Below, piece after piece: positions 20,531-29,392 of a DNA stretch of 64,000 nt. Source of the stretch: Streptococcus suis. GTDB taxonomy: Bacteria > Bacillota > Bacilli > Lactobacillales > Streptococcaceae. Position 1 is the first letter of the stretch. Each line of letters begins with the position of its first letter. A program made the position numbers and the translations under genes. The notes under the pieces were generated by a model. The model saw nothing but the letters and a program-made list of their open reading frames with translations. It did no database searches and was not told the origin of the DNA. The DNA is taken from positions 124,001 through 188,000 of the forward strand of contig NZ_POIZ01000087.1 of assembly GCF_002960425.1 (NCBI RefSeq), given 5' to 3'.

Positions 20531-21179
20531 CCGCCTTTTCTCCCTTCATGATTGCAACACCTGATGAAGCACCAATACGAGTTGCACCAGCTTCAATAAA
20601 AGCAATGGCATCTTCATAAGAACGAGCACCACCAGAAGCTTTAACCCCCATATCAGGTCCAACAGTTTTTCTCATAAGAGCAACGTCTTCAACAGTTGCA
20701 CCACCCGTTGAGAAACCAGTTGACGTCTTGACAAAATCAGCACCTGCTTCTTTTGATAGTTCACAAGCTTTTACTTTTTCCTCATCCGTCAACAGACACG
20801 TTTCGATAATGACTTTGACAAGCTTATCGCCACTAGCAGTAACAACAGCCTTAATGTCCTCTAAGACCAAATCATAGTTTTTAGATTTTAAAGCACCGAT
20901 ATTGATGACCATATCAATTTCATCAGCACCATTTTCAATAGCATCCTTGGTTTCGAACGCCTTAAGAGCTGGAGTATTGGCACCCAAAGGGAAACCGATG
21001 ACGGTACAAACTTTTACATCGCTATCTTTCAACTCTTGAGCTGCATAAGCCACCCAAGTCGGATTGACACAGACACTGGCAAAATCATATTCTTTGGCTT
21101 CTGCCAAGATTTGTCCAACTTGTTCTTTACTGGTTTCTGGCTTTAAAATGGTATGGTCGATATATTTATTCAGTTTCAT
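20517..21179 (-). CDS. deoC: Deoxyribose-phosphate aldolase
   Basis: Cleaves 2-deoxyribose 5-phosphate to glyceraldehyde 3-phosphate and acetaldehyde, completing deoxynucleoside catabolism. About 220 residues from ATG 21177-21179 ([15 protein letters not shown]). The Schiff-base lysine is in [15 protein letters not shown] and the helper lysine region is [10 protein letters not shown]. It follows pdp by 14 bases and overlaps cdd. An in-frame start five codons earlier overlaps the pdp stop and is less likely. Confidence 0.95.
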   Translation of the reverse strand: MKLNKYIDHTILKPETSKEQVGQILAEAKEYDFASVCVNPTWVAYAAQELKDSDVKVCTVIGFPLGANTPALKAFETKDAIENGADEIDMVINIGALKSKNYDLVLEDIKAVVTASGDKLVKVIIETCLLTDEEKVKACELSKEAGADFVKTSTGFSTGGATVEDVALMRKTVGPDMGVKASGGARSYEDAIAFIEAGATRIGASSGVAIMKGEKADGDY

Positions 21180-21193
21180 ACTTTCTCCGTACA

Positions 21194-22471
21194 TTAAGAA
21201 ATAATTTCAATAATTTCTTTCGTTTTTACACTATCTTTATCTATTTTAACATTTTTCTTGAAATTTGTAAGCAAATTTTCCGAAATATTTTCATTTGCGT
21301 AAATTGTTGCTACGGTTTCTCCTTTGGAAACTGGCTCTCCAACTTTCTTATGGAACACAATTCCGGTCTCATAATCCAAATCGTCTGTCTTCACAGCCCG
21401 ACCAGCACCAATTCTCATAGCAAATAGTCCAAATTCCAAGGCTGGAAGTCCAACAATATAGCCGTCTTCATCTGCCAAGACATCTACTTGATGTGAAACC
21501 TGAACTGGACGATACAAGTCTTCCAAATCACCACCTTGTGCGACAACCATCCCTTCAAATTTCTTGAGGGCAGCTCCGTTTTCGATATGCTGATGGACTT
21601 CTTCTACTGTTTTTTCAACATTTGCCAAGCTGAGCATAATCTGAGCCAATTCACAGATGAACTCGGTCACATCTGCTCTGCCTTTGCCCTGAAGAATGTC
21701 CAAGGCTTCAAGAATTTCCAAACGATTACCAATAGAAGTGCCTACTGGCTGAGACATATCTGTCAAAACAGCCACTGTCTTACGACCAACTGCTTTTCCA
21801 AGGTCAACCATGGTACGAGCCAAGACACGCGCGTCTTCGATGTTCTTCATGAAGGCGCCTTCGCCAACAGTAACATCAAGAAGAATGGCATCCGCACCCG
21901 CCGCAATCTTTTTAGACATAACCGAACTGGCAATCAGCGGAATGATATCAACTGTGGCAGTCACATCACGCAAGGCATAAAGCAATTTATCTGCCTTAAC
22001 CAGATTATCCGACTGACCGATAACAGCCACACCCGTTTCTTGAACTTGTTTAATAAAATCTTCTTGGCTCACTTCGATTTGGTAACCCTTGATAGCCTCC
22101 AGTTTATCCAGAGTACCACCTGTGTGCCCCAAACCACGTCCACTCATCTTGGCAACAGGAACACCAAAACTTGCCACAAGCGGTGCCAAAATCAAGGTAA
22201 CCTTGTCACCTACACCACCAGTCGAATGCTTATCAACCTTGACACCTGCAATTGCCGAAAGGTCAATTTCTTCTCCAGAATGCACCATAGCCATGGTCAA
22301 GTCTGAAATTTCTCTTGTAGACATCCCTTTAAAGTAAATGGCCATTGCCAAGGCAGACATCTGATAGTCTGGAACACTACCGTCCACATAGCCATCAATC
22401 AACCATTGGATTTCTTCAGTAGATAACTCCAAGCCGTCACGTTTTTTCTGAATTAAATCAACTGCTCTCAT
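21194..22471 (-). CDS. pdp: Pyrimidine-nucleoside phosphorylase
   Basis: Phosphorolyses uridine, deoxyuridine and thymidine. 425 residues with the family signature in [18 protein letters not shown] and the phosphate-binding [13 protein letters not shown]. Its start overlaps the methyltransferase stop by four bases (ATGA). Products flow to deoC for deoxyribose or to central metabolism for ribose. Confidence 0.95.
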   Translation of the reverse strand: MRAVDLIQKKRDGLELSTEEIQWLIDGYVDGSVPDYQMSALAMAIYFKGMSTREISDLTMAMVHSGEEIDLSAIAGVKVDKHSTGGVGDKVTLILAPLVASFGVPVAKMSGRGLGHTGGTLDKLEAIKGYQIEVSQEDFIKQVQETGVAVIGQSDNLVKADKLLYALRDVTATVDIIPLIASSVMSKKIAAGADAILLDVTVGEGAFMKNIEDARVLARTMVDLGKAVGRKTVAVLTDMSQPVGTSIGNRLEILEALDILQGKGRADVTEFICELAQIMLSLANVEKTVEEVHQHIENGAALKKFEGMVVAQGGDLEDLYRPVQVSHQVDVLADEDGYIVGLPALEFGLFAMRIGAGRAVKTDDLDYETGIVFHKKVGEPVSKGETVATIYANENISENLLTNFKKNVKIDKDSVKTKEIIEIIS

Positions 22472-23058
22472 TCTTTCACACTTTCAAGGATATAGTATCC
22501 CTTATCTTTTTTAATAATCTGGCAATTTCCAAATACTTCTTCCATCCGTTTCTTAGCACTTGGTGCCCCTTGTTTCTTCTGGATGACAATAGTTAAGCTA
22601 CCACCGTCAACCAAATGTTCCTTGGCACCTGTAATCACTTCATGCACAACTGACTTCCCAGCTCGAATGGGAGGGTTAGAAATCACATAATCAAAACGAC
22701 CCTCAACTGCTTCATAGACATCGGATTGGAAAATCGTCGCAGAAACACCATTTTTCTCAGCATTTTTTTCTGCCAACTCTAAAGCTCTGCTATTGACATC
22801 AATCATGGTAACATTTAGGTCATAGACTTTTGCTAAGGTCAATCCCAGAGGTCCGTAGCCACATCCTACATCCAAGAGAGTTTTTCCCTTCGCTAGTTCC
22901 AGGGAATTCAAAAGCACCTGACTTCCATAATCAACCATTTTCTTACTAAATACACCAGCATCTGTTAAGAAAGTCATAGGAGTATCCAGCAAGCTGACAC
23001 GGAGTTCATGAATATCATGTGCTGCACTTGGATTCTTTTCATAATACATATTAGACAT
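22468..23058 (-). CDS. Class I SAM-dependent methyltransferase (RsmC-like)
   Basis: A 196-residue Rossmann methyltransferase. SAM loop LDVGCGYGPLGL and catalytic NPPI motif in DYVISNPPIRAGK are those of the RsmC/YbxB group that methylates guanine N2 in rRNA. First gene of the nucleoside operon. Two starts compete: ATG 23056-23058 and ATG 23047-23049 (MYYEKNPSAAHDIHEL). The promoter -10 ends at 23065, so transcription is expected to start near 23058; the first ATG would be leaderless and the second would have almost no SD. The exact start is unresolved. Confidence 0.85.
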   Translation of the reverse strand: MSNMYYEKNPSAAHDIHELRVSLLDTPMTFLTDAGVFSKKMVDYGSQVLLNSLELAKGKTLLDVGCGYGPLGLTLAKVYDLNVTMIDVNSRALELAEKNAEKNGVSATIFQSDVYEAVEGRFDYVISNPPIRAGKSVVHEVITGAKEHLVDGGSLTIVIQKKQGAPSAKKRMEEVFGNCQIIKKDKGYYILESVKE

Positions 23059-23064
23059 ACCTTG

Positions 23065-23093
23065 ATTATACCATTTCTTAAAAACGTTTTCAA
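23065..23093 (-). promoter_or_regulatory. Nucleoside operon promoter overlapped by a cre site
   Basis: On the minus strand: -35 TTGAAA (23088-23093), 17 bases, extended -10 TGGTATAAT (TATAAT 23065-23070). The plus-strand sequence TTAAAAACGTTTTCAA (23078-23093) matches the CcpA cre consensus with one mismatch and covers the -35 and upstream spacer, the usual geometry for carbon catabolite repression of salvage genes. Confidence 0.75.
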
Positions 23094-23170
23094 GAGTTTT
23101 GCAAGATTGGAAAATATGATAAAATGTAAGTATTATGTAAAACGCTTACTTCTATTAGAAAGAATAAACT

Positions 23171-24091
23171 ATGAAGAATGAATTTTTAAATTTTGAAGAA
23201 ATCGACCGGAAAACCTGGCAACAGCTCCATCGGAAGACCACTATTCCCCTGAGCCAAAAAGAGCTCAATTCAATCAAGAGTTTCAATGACCGTATCCAAC
23301 TGCATGAAGTATCGGACATCTATCTGCCTCTTATCAACCTTATTCATATTTATCGGAAGGCTCGAAAGGACCTCAATTTCACCAAGAGCCTCTTCCTGCA
23401 AAAATCCATCAAACCTCAGCCTTTTATTATCGGTGTTTCTGGTAGTGTGGCCGTAGGAAAATCCACCACCAGCCGCCTGCTTCAAATTCTTATCGCCCGT
23501 ACCTTTAAACACGCCAAGGTTGAATTGGTCACAACAGATGGCTTCCTCTATCCAAATGCCATTCTGGAAGAGCGCCAGATATTGAACAAAAAAGGATTTC
23601 CAGAGTCCTATGATATGGAAAAATTGATTGATTTCGTGGATAAGATAAAAAATGGTTATGATTGTCAAATCCCTGTCTATTCTCATGAGATTTATGACAT
23701 CGTACCTGATCAACTTCAGGAAATTAAGGCCCCTGACTTTCTGATTGTAGAGGGAATCAATGTGTTTCAAAATCCACAAAACCAACGACTTTATGTCAGC
23801 GATTATTTCGACTTGTCTATATACGTTGATGCCGATGTGGAACATATTGAAACCTGGTACCTAGAACGTTTCCAAAAATTATTAACTCTGGCAAAGAATG
23901 ATCCCAACAACTACTACCATCGTTTTACTCAGATGACCTATCCAGAAATCATTGCCATTGCCCAAAATACTTGGAAAAATATAAACCTAGCTAATTTGGA
24001 AAAGTTCATCGAACCCACCCGAAACCGTGCAGACATTATTCTCCATAAGGCTGATAACCATGAGATTGATAAAATTTATCTAAAAAAATAA
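23171..24091 (+). CDS. coaA: Pantothenate kinase type I
   Basis: First committed step of coenzyme A synthesis, phosphorylating pantothenate. 306 residues; the P-loop is [17 protein letters not shown] near residue 90, followed by [10 protein letters not shown] and the substrate region [10 protein letters not shown] typical of bacterial CoaA. Divergent from the nucleoside operon across about 110 bases. Ends 30 bases before the rpsT transcription start region. Confidence 0.95.
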   Translation: MKNEFLNFEEIDRKTWQQLHRKTTIPLSQKELNSIKSFNDRIQLHEVSDIYLPLINLIHIYRKARKDLNFTKSLFLQKSIKPQPFIIGVSGSVAVGKSTTSRLLQILIARTFKHAKVELVTTDGFLYPNAILEERQILNKKGFPESYDMEKLIDFVDKIKNGYDCQIPVYSHEIYDIVPDQLQEIKAPDFLIVEGINVFQNPQNQRLYVSDYFDLSIYVDADVEHIETWYLERFQKLLTLAKNDPNNYYHRFTQMTYPEIIAIAQNTWKNINLANLEKFIEPTRNRADIILHKADNHEIDKIYLKK

Positions 24092-24098
24092 ATTTCAC

Positions 24099-24127
24099 TT
24101 GTCAAAACCTATCTTTTCAGATATAAT
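24099..24127 (+). promoter_or_regulatory. rpsT promoter
   Basis: TTGTCA (24099-24104), 17 bases, TATAAT (24122-24127), just after the coaA stop, giving a leader of about 30 bases with GGAGG. Confidence 0.8.
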
Positions 24128-24164
24128 GGTATAGTTAGTACAAGAAAGGGTGGAGGTGAAACCA

Positions 24165-24398
24165 TTGGCAAACATTAAGTCAGCTATCAAACGCGCTGAA
24201 TTGAACGTTAAACAAAACGAAAAAAACTCAGCACAAAAATCAGCTATGCGTACTGCAATCAAAGCATTTGAAGCTAACCCATCTGAAGAGCTTTTCCGCG
24301 CTGCTAGCTCAGCAATCGATAAAGCAGAAACTAAAGGTTTGATTCACAAAAACAAAGCAAGCCGCGACAAAGCACGTCTTGCATCAAAACTTGCTTAA
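24165..24398 (+). CDS. rpsT: 30S ribosomal protein S20
   Basis: A 77-residue, Lys/Ala-rich helical protein ([29 protein letters not shown]), the expected S20 length. The start is TTG at 24165, eight bases after GGAGG (24152-24156); upstream GTG codons in frame lie in or before the SD. A UUG start is also used by rpsT of Escherichia coli, where poor initiation takes part in autogenous control. The gene is monocistronic, with its own promoter and terminator. Confidence 0.95.
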   Translation: MANIKSAIKRAELNVKQNEKNSAQKSAMRTAIKAFEANPSEELFRAASSAIDKAETKGLIHKNKASRDKARLASKLA

Positions 24399-24400
24399 TA

Positions 24401-24430
24401 AAAAAAGAAACCTTCGGGTTTCCTTTTTTT
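24401..24430 (+). terminator. rpsT terminator
   Basis: GAAACC-TTCG-GGTTTC (24407-24422) with the stable UUCG tetraloop, followed by CT7 and preceded by A-runs. Confidence 0.9.
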
Positions 24431-24442
24431 ATTCTCTCATAC

Positions 24443-25672
24443 TCACCAGCCAGTCACTTCAAATGTATAGGTCTGGTTATTATAATAGTACTGATAGGTA
24501 TAGACATAACCCAGGGCATCAAAGAGGGAATTATTGTCGCTTCCTGCCAGGTTTACCATTTCCTGCAAAGCTTGCTGATTTGAAAATTGCAGAAAAATCC
24601 TCTCTGCCCCCTGCTCTTTCTGCTGACGAACACTTTCTAAGATAGCTAGCTCATCAAAGCTTGGGAAATAGGCTCCCATCTGCATATAATAATTAAGGGA
24701 ATTGTCTTGAGCAGATGGATAGGCCAAGGGCCTTGACTGAAAAGGGTATTCCTTGCCCCAGTAAACCAGTAAATCACTATCAGCCTTTCTACTTCTATTT
24801 AAAAATTCATCCGTAACACAGAGATAGTCATAGGAAATATCTGATTTCGCTTGACCACCCATGGCTTCTTCAAAGACAGGATCACCCCAGGTCGTGTCAA
24901 TACCGTAGTACTGACCATCAATCTGAACCAGGTTCCATGCATGGCCGATTTGGTTTCCCTGCTCACTATTGGCCATTCCACTCACATAGATACAATCTAT
25001 ACCAGCTAATTTACATAAATACTGAAAGGTTCGGCTATAGCCTGCACATACAGATTTCCGTTCAAGAAGAACACTGGTAATCCCCTGTTCTTTCCAAGAA
25101 AGACTGTCATTGGACAGGGCCTCTAAATCATAGTCAGTTTGTTTGATAATGGTTTCGTAGAAAAACTTGACCATCTCATAATCTGAACCTTTAGGAGCTT
25201 GTTCAATAATAGCTCGGGCAAGATTTTCAAGTTGCCAACTGACTTGCTCAACATCATCAGGATAGATAGGATTTGATAAGTCTGAAAAACCAATGCCATC
25301 AACCATGGCATCCGTCAACCAGTAGTATTCCGGGAAATCATTGGCAACAGAAAAATAGACACGAGTATAGGTTTCCTGATTGACCGAATCAATCTCAATC
25401 CTGCTTTCTCTTTTTCTCAAGCCATTAACAAATTGGAGATAGGCACGCCGTTCCCTATCTGTATCCAACTCTTGAAAATAAAAATTCCCCGCAACTTCTT
25501 CCCTTAGTGCAGACAATTCTGCCTCACGTTCTTTTTTCTCCTGAACAAATTCAAATTGCAGGTCTTTTAGTTTGTCTGCTACTTGATTAGTTGAACAAGC
25601 AGTCAAAGTGATTGCCGAAAGACTGAGGAGGCAAATAAGGGATAATTTTCGGGCATAGAAATACTCTTTCAT
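24443..25672 (-). CDS. Transglutaminase-like lipoprotein
   Basis: 409 residues. A signal peptide ends in the lipobox LTAC (Cys26), followed by a charged coiled stretch and a transglutaminase-core/CYK3-like domain. The catalytic triad is visible: Cys in KSVCAGYSRTF, His in IGHAWNLVQID, Asp in YGIDTTWGDP. Such secreted proteins are thought to act as proteases or as protein-crosslinking or peptidoglycan-linked enzymes; no reaction is proven for this group. It stands alone, converging with rpsT and lying downstream of ciaH, whose terminator separates them. Confidence 0.85.
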   Translation of the reverse strand: MKEYFYARKLSLICLLSLSAITLTACSTNQVADKLKDLQFEFVQEKKEREAELSALREEVAGNFYFQELDTDRERRAYLQFVNGLRKRESRIEIDSVNQETYTRVYFSVANDFPEYYWLTDAMVDGIGFSDLSNPIYPDDVEQVSWQLENLARAIIEQAPKGSDYEMVKFFYETIIKQTDYDLEALSNDSLSWKEQGITSVLLERKSVCAGYSRTFQYLCKLAGIDCIYVSGMANSEQGNQIGHAWNLVQIDGQYYGIDTTWGDPVFEEAMGGQAKSDISYDYLCVTDEFLNRSRKADSDLLVYWGKEYPFQSRPLAYPSAQDNSLNYYMQMGAYFPSFDELAILESVRQQKEQGAERIFLQFSNQQALQEMVNLAGSDNNSLFDALGYVYTYQYYYNNQTYTFEVTGW

Positions 25673-25756
25673 GGTTCACTCCTAACAACAATTTGCTCTT
25701 GAACTAGGGAATCAACAGAGTTCAGAGCACTTACAGATTAGTATATCATACTTGAC

Positions 25757-25801
25757 AAAAAAGAGGAGTAGGAAACCTGTTTAAAGGTTCCACTACTCCT
25801 C
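25757..25801 (-). terminator. Terminator of the ciaRH operon
   Basis: Long, nearly perfect stem with arms 25763-25778 (GAGGAGTAGGAAACCT) and 25785-25801, one mismatch, then six Ts on the minus strand. Confidence 0.9.
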
Positions 25802-25841
25802 CTAGTTTATCTCATTTGTTCAAGAGCTAATCTTGCTAGTA

Positions 25842-27236
25842 TTATTTAGGGATATGGACTTCAAAAATACTGCCTTTTGGCTGATTGTCTTTTACCAAAA
25901 TTTGACCATTAAGGGATTTGATAATCTGCTGAGCCAGAGAAAGCCCCAGACCAAATCCACCTTTTTGCCGTGTCCGAGCCTTATCAACCCGATAAAATCG
26001 GTCAAATATTTTCTTCTTATCTGCGTCAGAAATCCCCAAACCATTATCAGCAATAGTAAAGGAAACATAGCGCTCCTTGATGGTTGCTGTGATATGAATA
26101 GCACCGTCCTCACCCGTATATTTCATTGCATTGTCAAACAAAATCGTCAATAATTGCTTGATCAAGACCCTGTCCGTTCGGATTGACTGGCCAATATTGT
26201 TTTGAACTTGGAACTGCTTGCCATTATCCTCAGCAATCATGCCATAATTTTCAAATATTTCATCGAAATAGGATGGGGCAACGTATGCCATCTCAAGCTT
26301 GAAACCATCATCCCGACGGGCAAGATTGAGCAGATTAGTCGTCAATAATCGCATATTCCGCACTTCTTCCAGACTAGAACCGATGCTCTCACTACTTTCT
26401 AAAATCGTTGCTTCTGGATGACGGAATAGGCTTTCCAAACGATTTTGCAAGACTGCTAGTGGTGTCCGCAATTCATGGCTGGCATTTTCAACAAAATCCT
26501 TCTGCTTTTGATAGCTGACCAAAATTGGTTTCATACTAAGGTTTGCCAAATAAATACTCGCTACAATCGAAATCAACCATGCAGAAATCATAACAATAGC
26601 TACTGTGGATTCATAGGTCGCAATAGAAGATTTTATCTGGCTAACATTGACCAAAATTGTCGCACAAGTAATGTCATAGCTGGAATAGTAGCCCAAATCT
26701 TCTGGAGATATTTCAATCGTCACATACCGATAGTGTTCTTCGGTTCCAAATGGAGATTCAACCGTCAACTCCTTGATTTCGCCCAATTTTTCCTTATCAA
26801 CCTTCAAATTAGACAAGCCTGTAAAGTTATCAGGATTCAAGAGCTCCCCACTCTTACTATAGAGCAGAACGTGAGTATTAGTTCCCAGCCGCATTTGATG
26901 CTTCCCCTTCATATCCTTTTGAGGCGGTTCTTGGGACGAAGAAGATGTTGAGGAAGAAGTTGGAGATGAACTAGTCGCTGACGGCTGGTCATTTTCGTCC
27001 TGAATAATAAATTCAGAATCAGGTTCATAAGTCCGTGCAATCGCAAAACCAACCAGCATGGCTGGTTCATCTTTAATCCGATCTAGTGTATCATCTGTTG
27101 TTTGATACATGGTCGAACGCATAAGCTGAAAGATGATAGCTGTCATCAAGCCAAATATCAGGGTAAATACAGCAAAATAGCGAATGAAGAAGGAAAAACT
27201 TTCCGTAGCTACTATCTTTTTATATCTCTTAAACAT
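25842..27236 (-). CDS. ciaH: Sensor histidine kinase CiaH
   Basis: 464 residues. A membrane helix near residues 18-40, an extracellular domain with a Ser/Thr-rich linker (about residues 85-105), a second helix near 200, then dimerisation and ATPase domains. The phospho-histidine is in [15 protein letters not shown]; the N-box is LFDNAMKYT and the G-boxes are [11 protein letters not shown] and [12 protein letters not shown]. Overlaps ciaR by eight bases. In streptococci CiaRH governs envelope stress tolerance, beta-lactam susceptibility, competence and virulence. The gene is intact. Confidence 0.93.
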   Translation of the reverse strand: MFKRYKKIVATESFSFFIRYFAVFTLIFGLMTAIIFQLMRSTMYQTTDDTLDRIKDEPAMLVGFAIARTYEPDSEFIIQDENDQPSATSSSPTSSSTSSSSQEPPQKDMKGKHQMRLGTNTHVLLYSKSGELLNPDNFTGLSNLKVDKEKLGEIKELTVESPFGTEEHYRYVTIEISPEDLGYYSSYDITCATILVNVSQIKSSIATYESTVAIVMISAWLISIVASIYLANLSMKPILVSYQKQKDFVENASHELRTPLAVLQNRLESLFRHPEATILESSESIGSSLEEVRNMRLLTTNLLNLARRDDGFKLEMAYVAPSYFDEIFENYGMIAEDNGKQFQVQNNIGQSIRTDRVLIKQLLTILFDNAMKYTGEDGAIHITATIKERYVSFTIADNGLGISDADKKKIFDRFYRVDKARTRQKGGFGLGLSLAQQIIKSLNGQILVKDNQPKGSIFEVHIPK

Positions 27237-27900
27237 TCTTCAGAATGTAGCCGACACTGCGAAGGGTTTGCAGATTTTCTCCGAAGGTCGTTCCTTTCAA
27301 TTTTTTACGAACTTTAGACACATAAACTTCTACTACTGAAATCGTTGTATCGCTATCAAATCCCCAGAGACGATCAAAAATCTGTGTCTTAGGTAGGATA
27401 ACATTCTGATTTTGTAGGAAGTAGACCAACAAATCAAACTCTTTGCCAAGAAGTTCCACTGCTTTACCATCTACCAAGGTCGTATTAGTTGATAGGTCAA
27501 CTGTCACATCTCCATAGGTTAATAAATTATCATTGAACTTACCCGAACGTTTGAGGAGGGCTTGAATGCGCATCTTCAATTCCTCCAGATAGAAAGGCTT
27601 GGTCAAATAGTCATCAGCACCAAGCTCAAATCCATGCCCCTTATCCTCTAAACTTTCCTTGGCTGTGGTAATAAGAACTGGAGTGGTCACTCCCTTCTCA
27701 CGCAATTCTTTCAAGACTTGGAAGCCATCTTTTTCAGGTAACATCAAATCCAAAAGAATTAAATCGTATACACCCGACTCAGCTTCGTAAATTCCTTCCT
27801 CTCCATCGAAGACTTGCATAACATCTGCAAAATCATCTAGGAAATCAAAAACGGAGTTGGATAGGCTTAAATCATCTTCTACCAACAAAATCTTTATCAT
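27229..27900 (-). CDS. ciaR: Response regulator CiaR
   Basis: 223-residue OmpR/PhoB-type regulator: receiver with acidic pocket (EDD at 8-10), phospho-acceptor Asp51 in [11 protein letters not shown] and KPF lysine; then a winged helix. CiaR binds direct repeats TTTAAG-N5-TTTAAG; two such boxes lie upstream of the adjacent repeat-protein gene. AAGGAG lies before the ATG. The leader contains a long stem (27934-27966) and an extended -10 GTGGTATAAT near 28022-28030, so ciaR has its own promoter and may also be read from the repeat-protein promoter. Confidence 0.94.
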   Translation of the reverse strand: MIKILLVEDDLSLSNSVFDFLDDFADVMQVFDGEEGIYEAESGVYDLILLDLMLPEKDGFQVLKELREKGVTTPVLITTAKESLEDKGHGFELGADDYLTKPFYLEELKMRIQALLKRSGKFNDNLLTYGDVTVDLSTNTTLVDGKAVELLGKEFDLLVYFLQNQNVILPKTQIFDRLWGFDSDTTISVVEVYVSKVRKKLKGTTFGENLQTLRSVGYILKNV

Positions 27901-27933
27901 GTCTATCTCCTTAACCTAATCTTTAAAAGACAA

Positions 27934-27966
27934 TTCAAAGACACAAGTAAAAACTTGGTCTTTGAA
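27934..27966 (-). promoter_or_regulatory. Stem-loop in the ciaR leader
   Basis: TTCAAAGAC at 27934-27942 pairs with GTCTTTGAA at 27958-27966, extended inward by AAGT/ACTT. No T-run follows directly on either strand, so it is more likely an mRNA structure than a full terminator. Confidence 0.5.
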
Positions 27967-28045
27967 CATATTTTTTCACTTTAATAAGTTGCCTCTGCAT
28001 TTCTGTCAGAGTTTCATTTATTATACCACTTATTCCTTATTTTTC

Positions 28046-28561
28046 CTATGGATTTGAAGTGCTAGAGCTACCTGAAATTTGTGCTTTGATTTCTTGATTT
28101 TTCTCTTTTAAAGCATTTACTTCATCTGAGGAAGTATTTGATTGCCTTGCACCACTTGTGGTATTTGGCGGTGTAGTACCTTGCCCCGATGGTATACCTT
28201 GAGTGGTGCCATTTTGTCCTGGCGGCATTCCTCGCATTGCTCCGTCTCGGCCTTGTGGCATACCTTGCATTTCTCCGTTTTGCCCTGGTGGCATACCTCG
28301 CATTTCTCCATTTTGCTCTGGTGGCATACCTCGCATTTCTCCATTAGGGGCAGTTGGCATTTGATTACCTGTGTTTGAATTAGCCTGGCTATTTGCTGTA
28401 CCAGCTTGATTTTGAGCCAAAGCTGCCTGGCTTTGTGTAGTGGCTGTTCCAGCATTTTTTGCAACTGACATCCCACCAGCAAAGCCTACAGTTGCCGCTG
28501 TAATAGCAACCGCTGCCAAAACTGTTTTGGATTGTGATTTCAATTGATTGATCAATGACAT
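28046..28561 (-). CDS. Secreted or anchored Met-Pro-Gly repeat protein
   Basis: About 171 residues from ATG 28559-28561 (MSLINQLKSQSKT). A hydrophobic segment (VLAAVAITAATVGFAGGMSVA) near the N-terminus acts as a signal or membrane anchor. It is followed by an Ala/Gln/Asn-rich spacer and about five imperfect copies of a ten-residue unit, NGEMRGMPPG-like (NGEMRGMPPE, NGEMRGMPPG, NGEMQGMPQG, DGAMRGMPPG, NGTTQGIPSG), then a short helix with a possible coiled coil (DEVNALKEKNQEIKAQI). No catalytic motif and no LPXTG signal. Two CiaR boxes precede its promoter, so it is probably a CiaR-regulated envelope protein. Function unknown. Confidence 0.75.
   Translation of the reverse strand: MSLINQLKSQSKTVLAAVAITAATVGFAGGMSVAKNAGTATTQSQAALAQNQAGTANSQANSNTGNQMPTAPNGEMRGMPPEQNGEMRGMPPGQNGEMQGMPQGRDGAMRGMPPGQNGTTQGIPSGQGTTPPNTTSGARQSNTSSDEVNALKEKNQEIKAQISGSSSTSNP
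28182..28350 (-). repeat. About five tandem 30-base repeats inside the repeat protein gene
   Basis: The plus strand shows successive units like GGCATACCTCGCATTTCTCC spaced about 30 bases apart. The repeats encode the ten-residue Met-Gly-Met-Pro units. Near-identical neighbours make copy-number change by slippage likely. Confidence 0.75.
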
Positions 28562-28622
28562 AAAGTTCCTCTTTTCAATAATTTTTATCATAGTGAATAA
28601 GCACTCACCTGATGATAAGAAT

Positions 28623-28687
28623 AGTATAAAAGGAGAAACTTAAAGCAAGCTAAAGATATATGGCACTTTTCTTAAAGCAAACTAAAA
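28623..28687 (-). promoter_or_regulatory. Promoter with two CiaR boxes
   Basis: Reading the minus strand: TTTTAG-TTTGC-TTTAAG (28671-28687) and CTTTAG-CTTGC-TTTAAG (28639-28655), then a ten-base gap and -10 TATACT (28623-28628). The known CiaR site is TTTAAG-N5-TTTAAG placed about ten bases before the -10. The second box fits this position; the first starts 32 bases further upstream, about three helical turns, and touches the phoU terminator tail. Confidence 0.75.
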
Positions 28688-28705
28688 GAAGTCCTTTCGG
28701 ACTTC
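28684..28705 (-). terminator. Terminator of pst-phoU
   Basis: GAAGTCC (28688-28694), loop TTTC, GGACTTC (28699-28705); on the minus strand four Ts follow. Confidence 0.8.
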
Positions 28706-28709
28706 CATT

Positions 28710-29366
28710 TTACAATTCTGTAATATCACCTGTGCGAAGGTAAACAACCCACTCACAAATATTTTTAGCATAGTCACCAACACGCTCCAAGTAGGTCAAG
28801 ACTTGGAAATAGTCACGACCAGCAACCAAAGAATCTGGATTTTTCTTGATTTCTTCAGTTGTCAATTCTTGGATTGTTGAATAAAACTCATTAACAACCT
28901 CATCACGAGCAGCTACTTCATATGCGACTTCCATATCCGCATCACCAAGATAAAGCTCCAAAGTTTCTTCAACAAGTTTTCGAACTTCGCGACCCATCTT
29001 CTTCACTTCATCTTCAACTACTGGAATACGGACTTCGCCTTTCATACGAATAGCAGCTTTTGCGATCGAAACTGCGTGGTCTCCCATACGTTCTAAGTCA
29101 CTTGTTGCTTTCAAGACAGTGATTACACGACGTAAATCTGTAGAAACTGGCTGTTGCAATGCAATAATCTCTAAAGATTTCTTTTCGAGTTTAATTTCAA
29201 AATCATTGATTTTTTTATCTGCTTCGATCACTTCTTTCGCCAATTCACGATCATGAGTTGTAAAGGCACGAACAGCATTATTAATTTGAGCCAAAACTTC
29301 ATTTCCCATAGCGTAAAATTGGTTGTGGAGTTTTCCTAATTCTTCTTCAAACTGCGCTCTTAACAT
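28710..29366 (-). CDS. phoU: Phosphate uptake regulator PhoU
   Basis: 218 residues forming two PhoU three-helix repeats. Each carries the metal-binding acidic pattern, seen as VLKATSDLERMGDHAVSIA in the first and VLTYLERVGDYAKNICEW in the second. PhoU dampens Pst transport and phosphate signalling. Last gene of pstSCAB1B2-phoU, 26 bases after pstB2, ending in its own terminator. Confidence 0.94.
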   Translation of the reverse strand: MLRAQFEEELGKLHNQFYAMGNEVLAQINNAVRAFTTHDRELAKEVIEADKKINDFEIKLEKKSLEIIALQQPVSTDLRRVITVLKATSDLERMGDHAVSIAKAAIRMKGEVRIPVVEDEVKKMGREVRKLVEETLELYLGDADMEVAYEVAARDEVVNEFYSTIQELTTEEIKKNPDSLVAGRDYFQVLTYLERVGDYAKNICEWVVYLRTGDITEL

Positions 29367-29392
29367 ATAAACCTCTTTTCTTTTTAACAGGC

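Noticed and set aside
21536-22306. 256-codon open frame on the plus strand
   Set aside because: Lies wholly antisense to pdp, a clear enzyme gene, with no start signals; it arises from codon bias.
23270-23845. 191-codon minus-strand ORF
   Set aside because: Antisense to coaA with no independent support.
28182-28350. Regular 30-base repeats as a CRISPR array
   Set aside because: The units are contiguous, in frame and coding, with no unique spacers.
28142-28378. 78-codon Cys/His/Trp-rich plus-strand ORF
   Set aside because: Antisense of the Met-Pro repeats; the apparent metal-binding pattern is produced by the repeat units.
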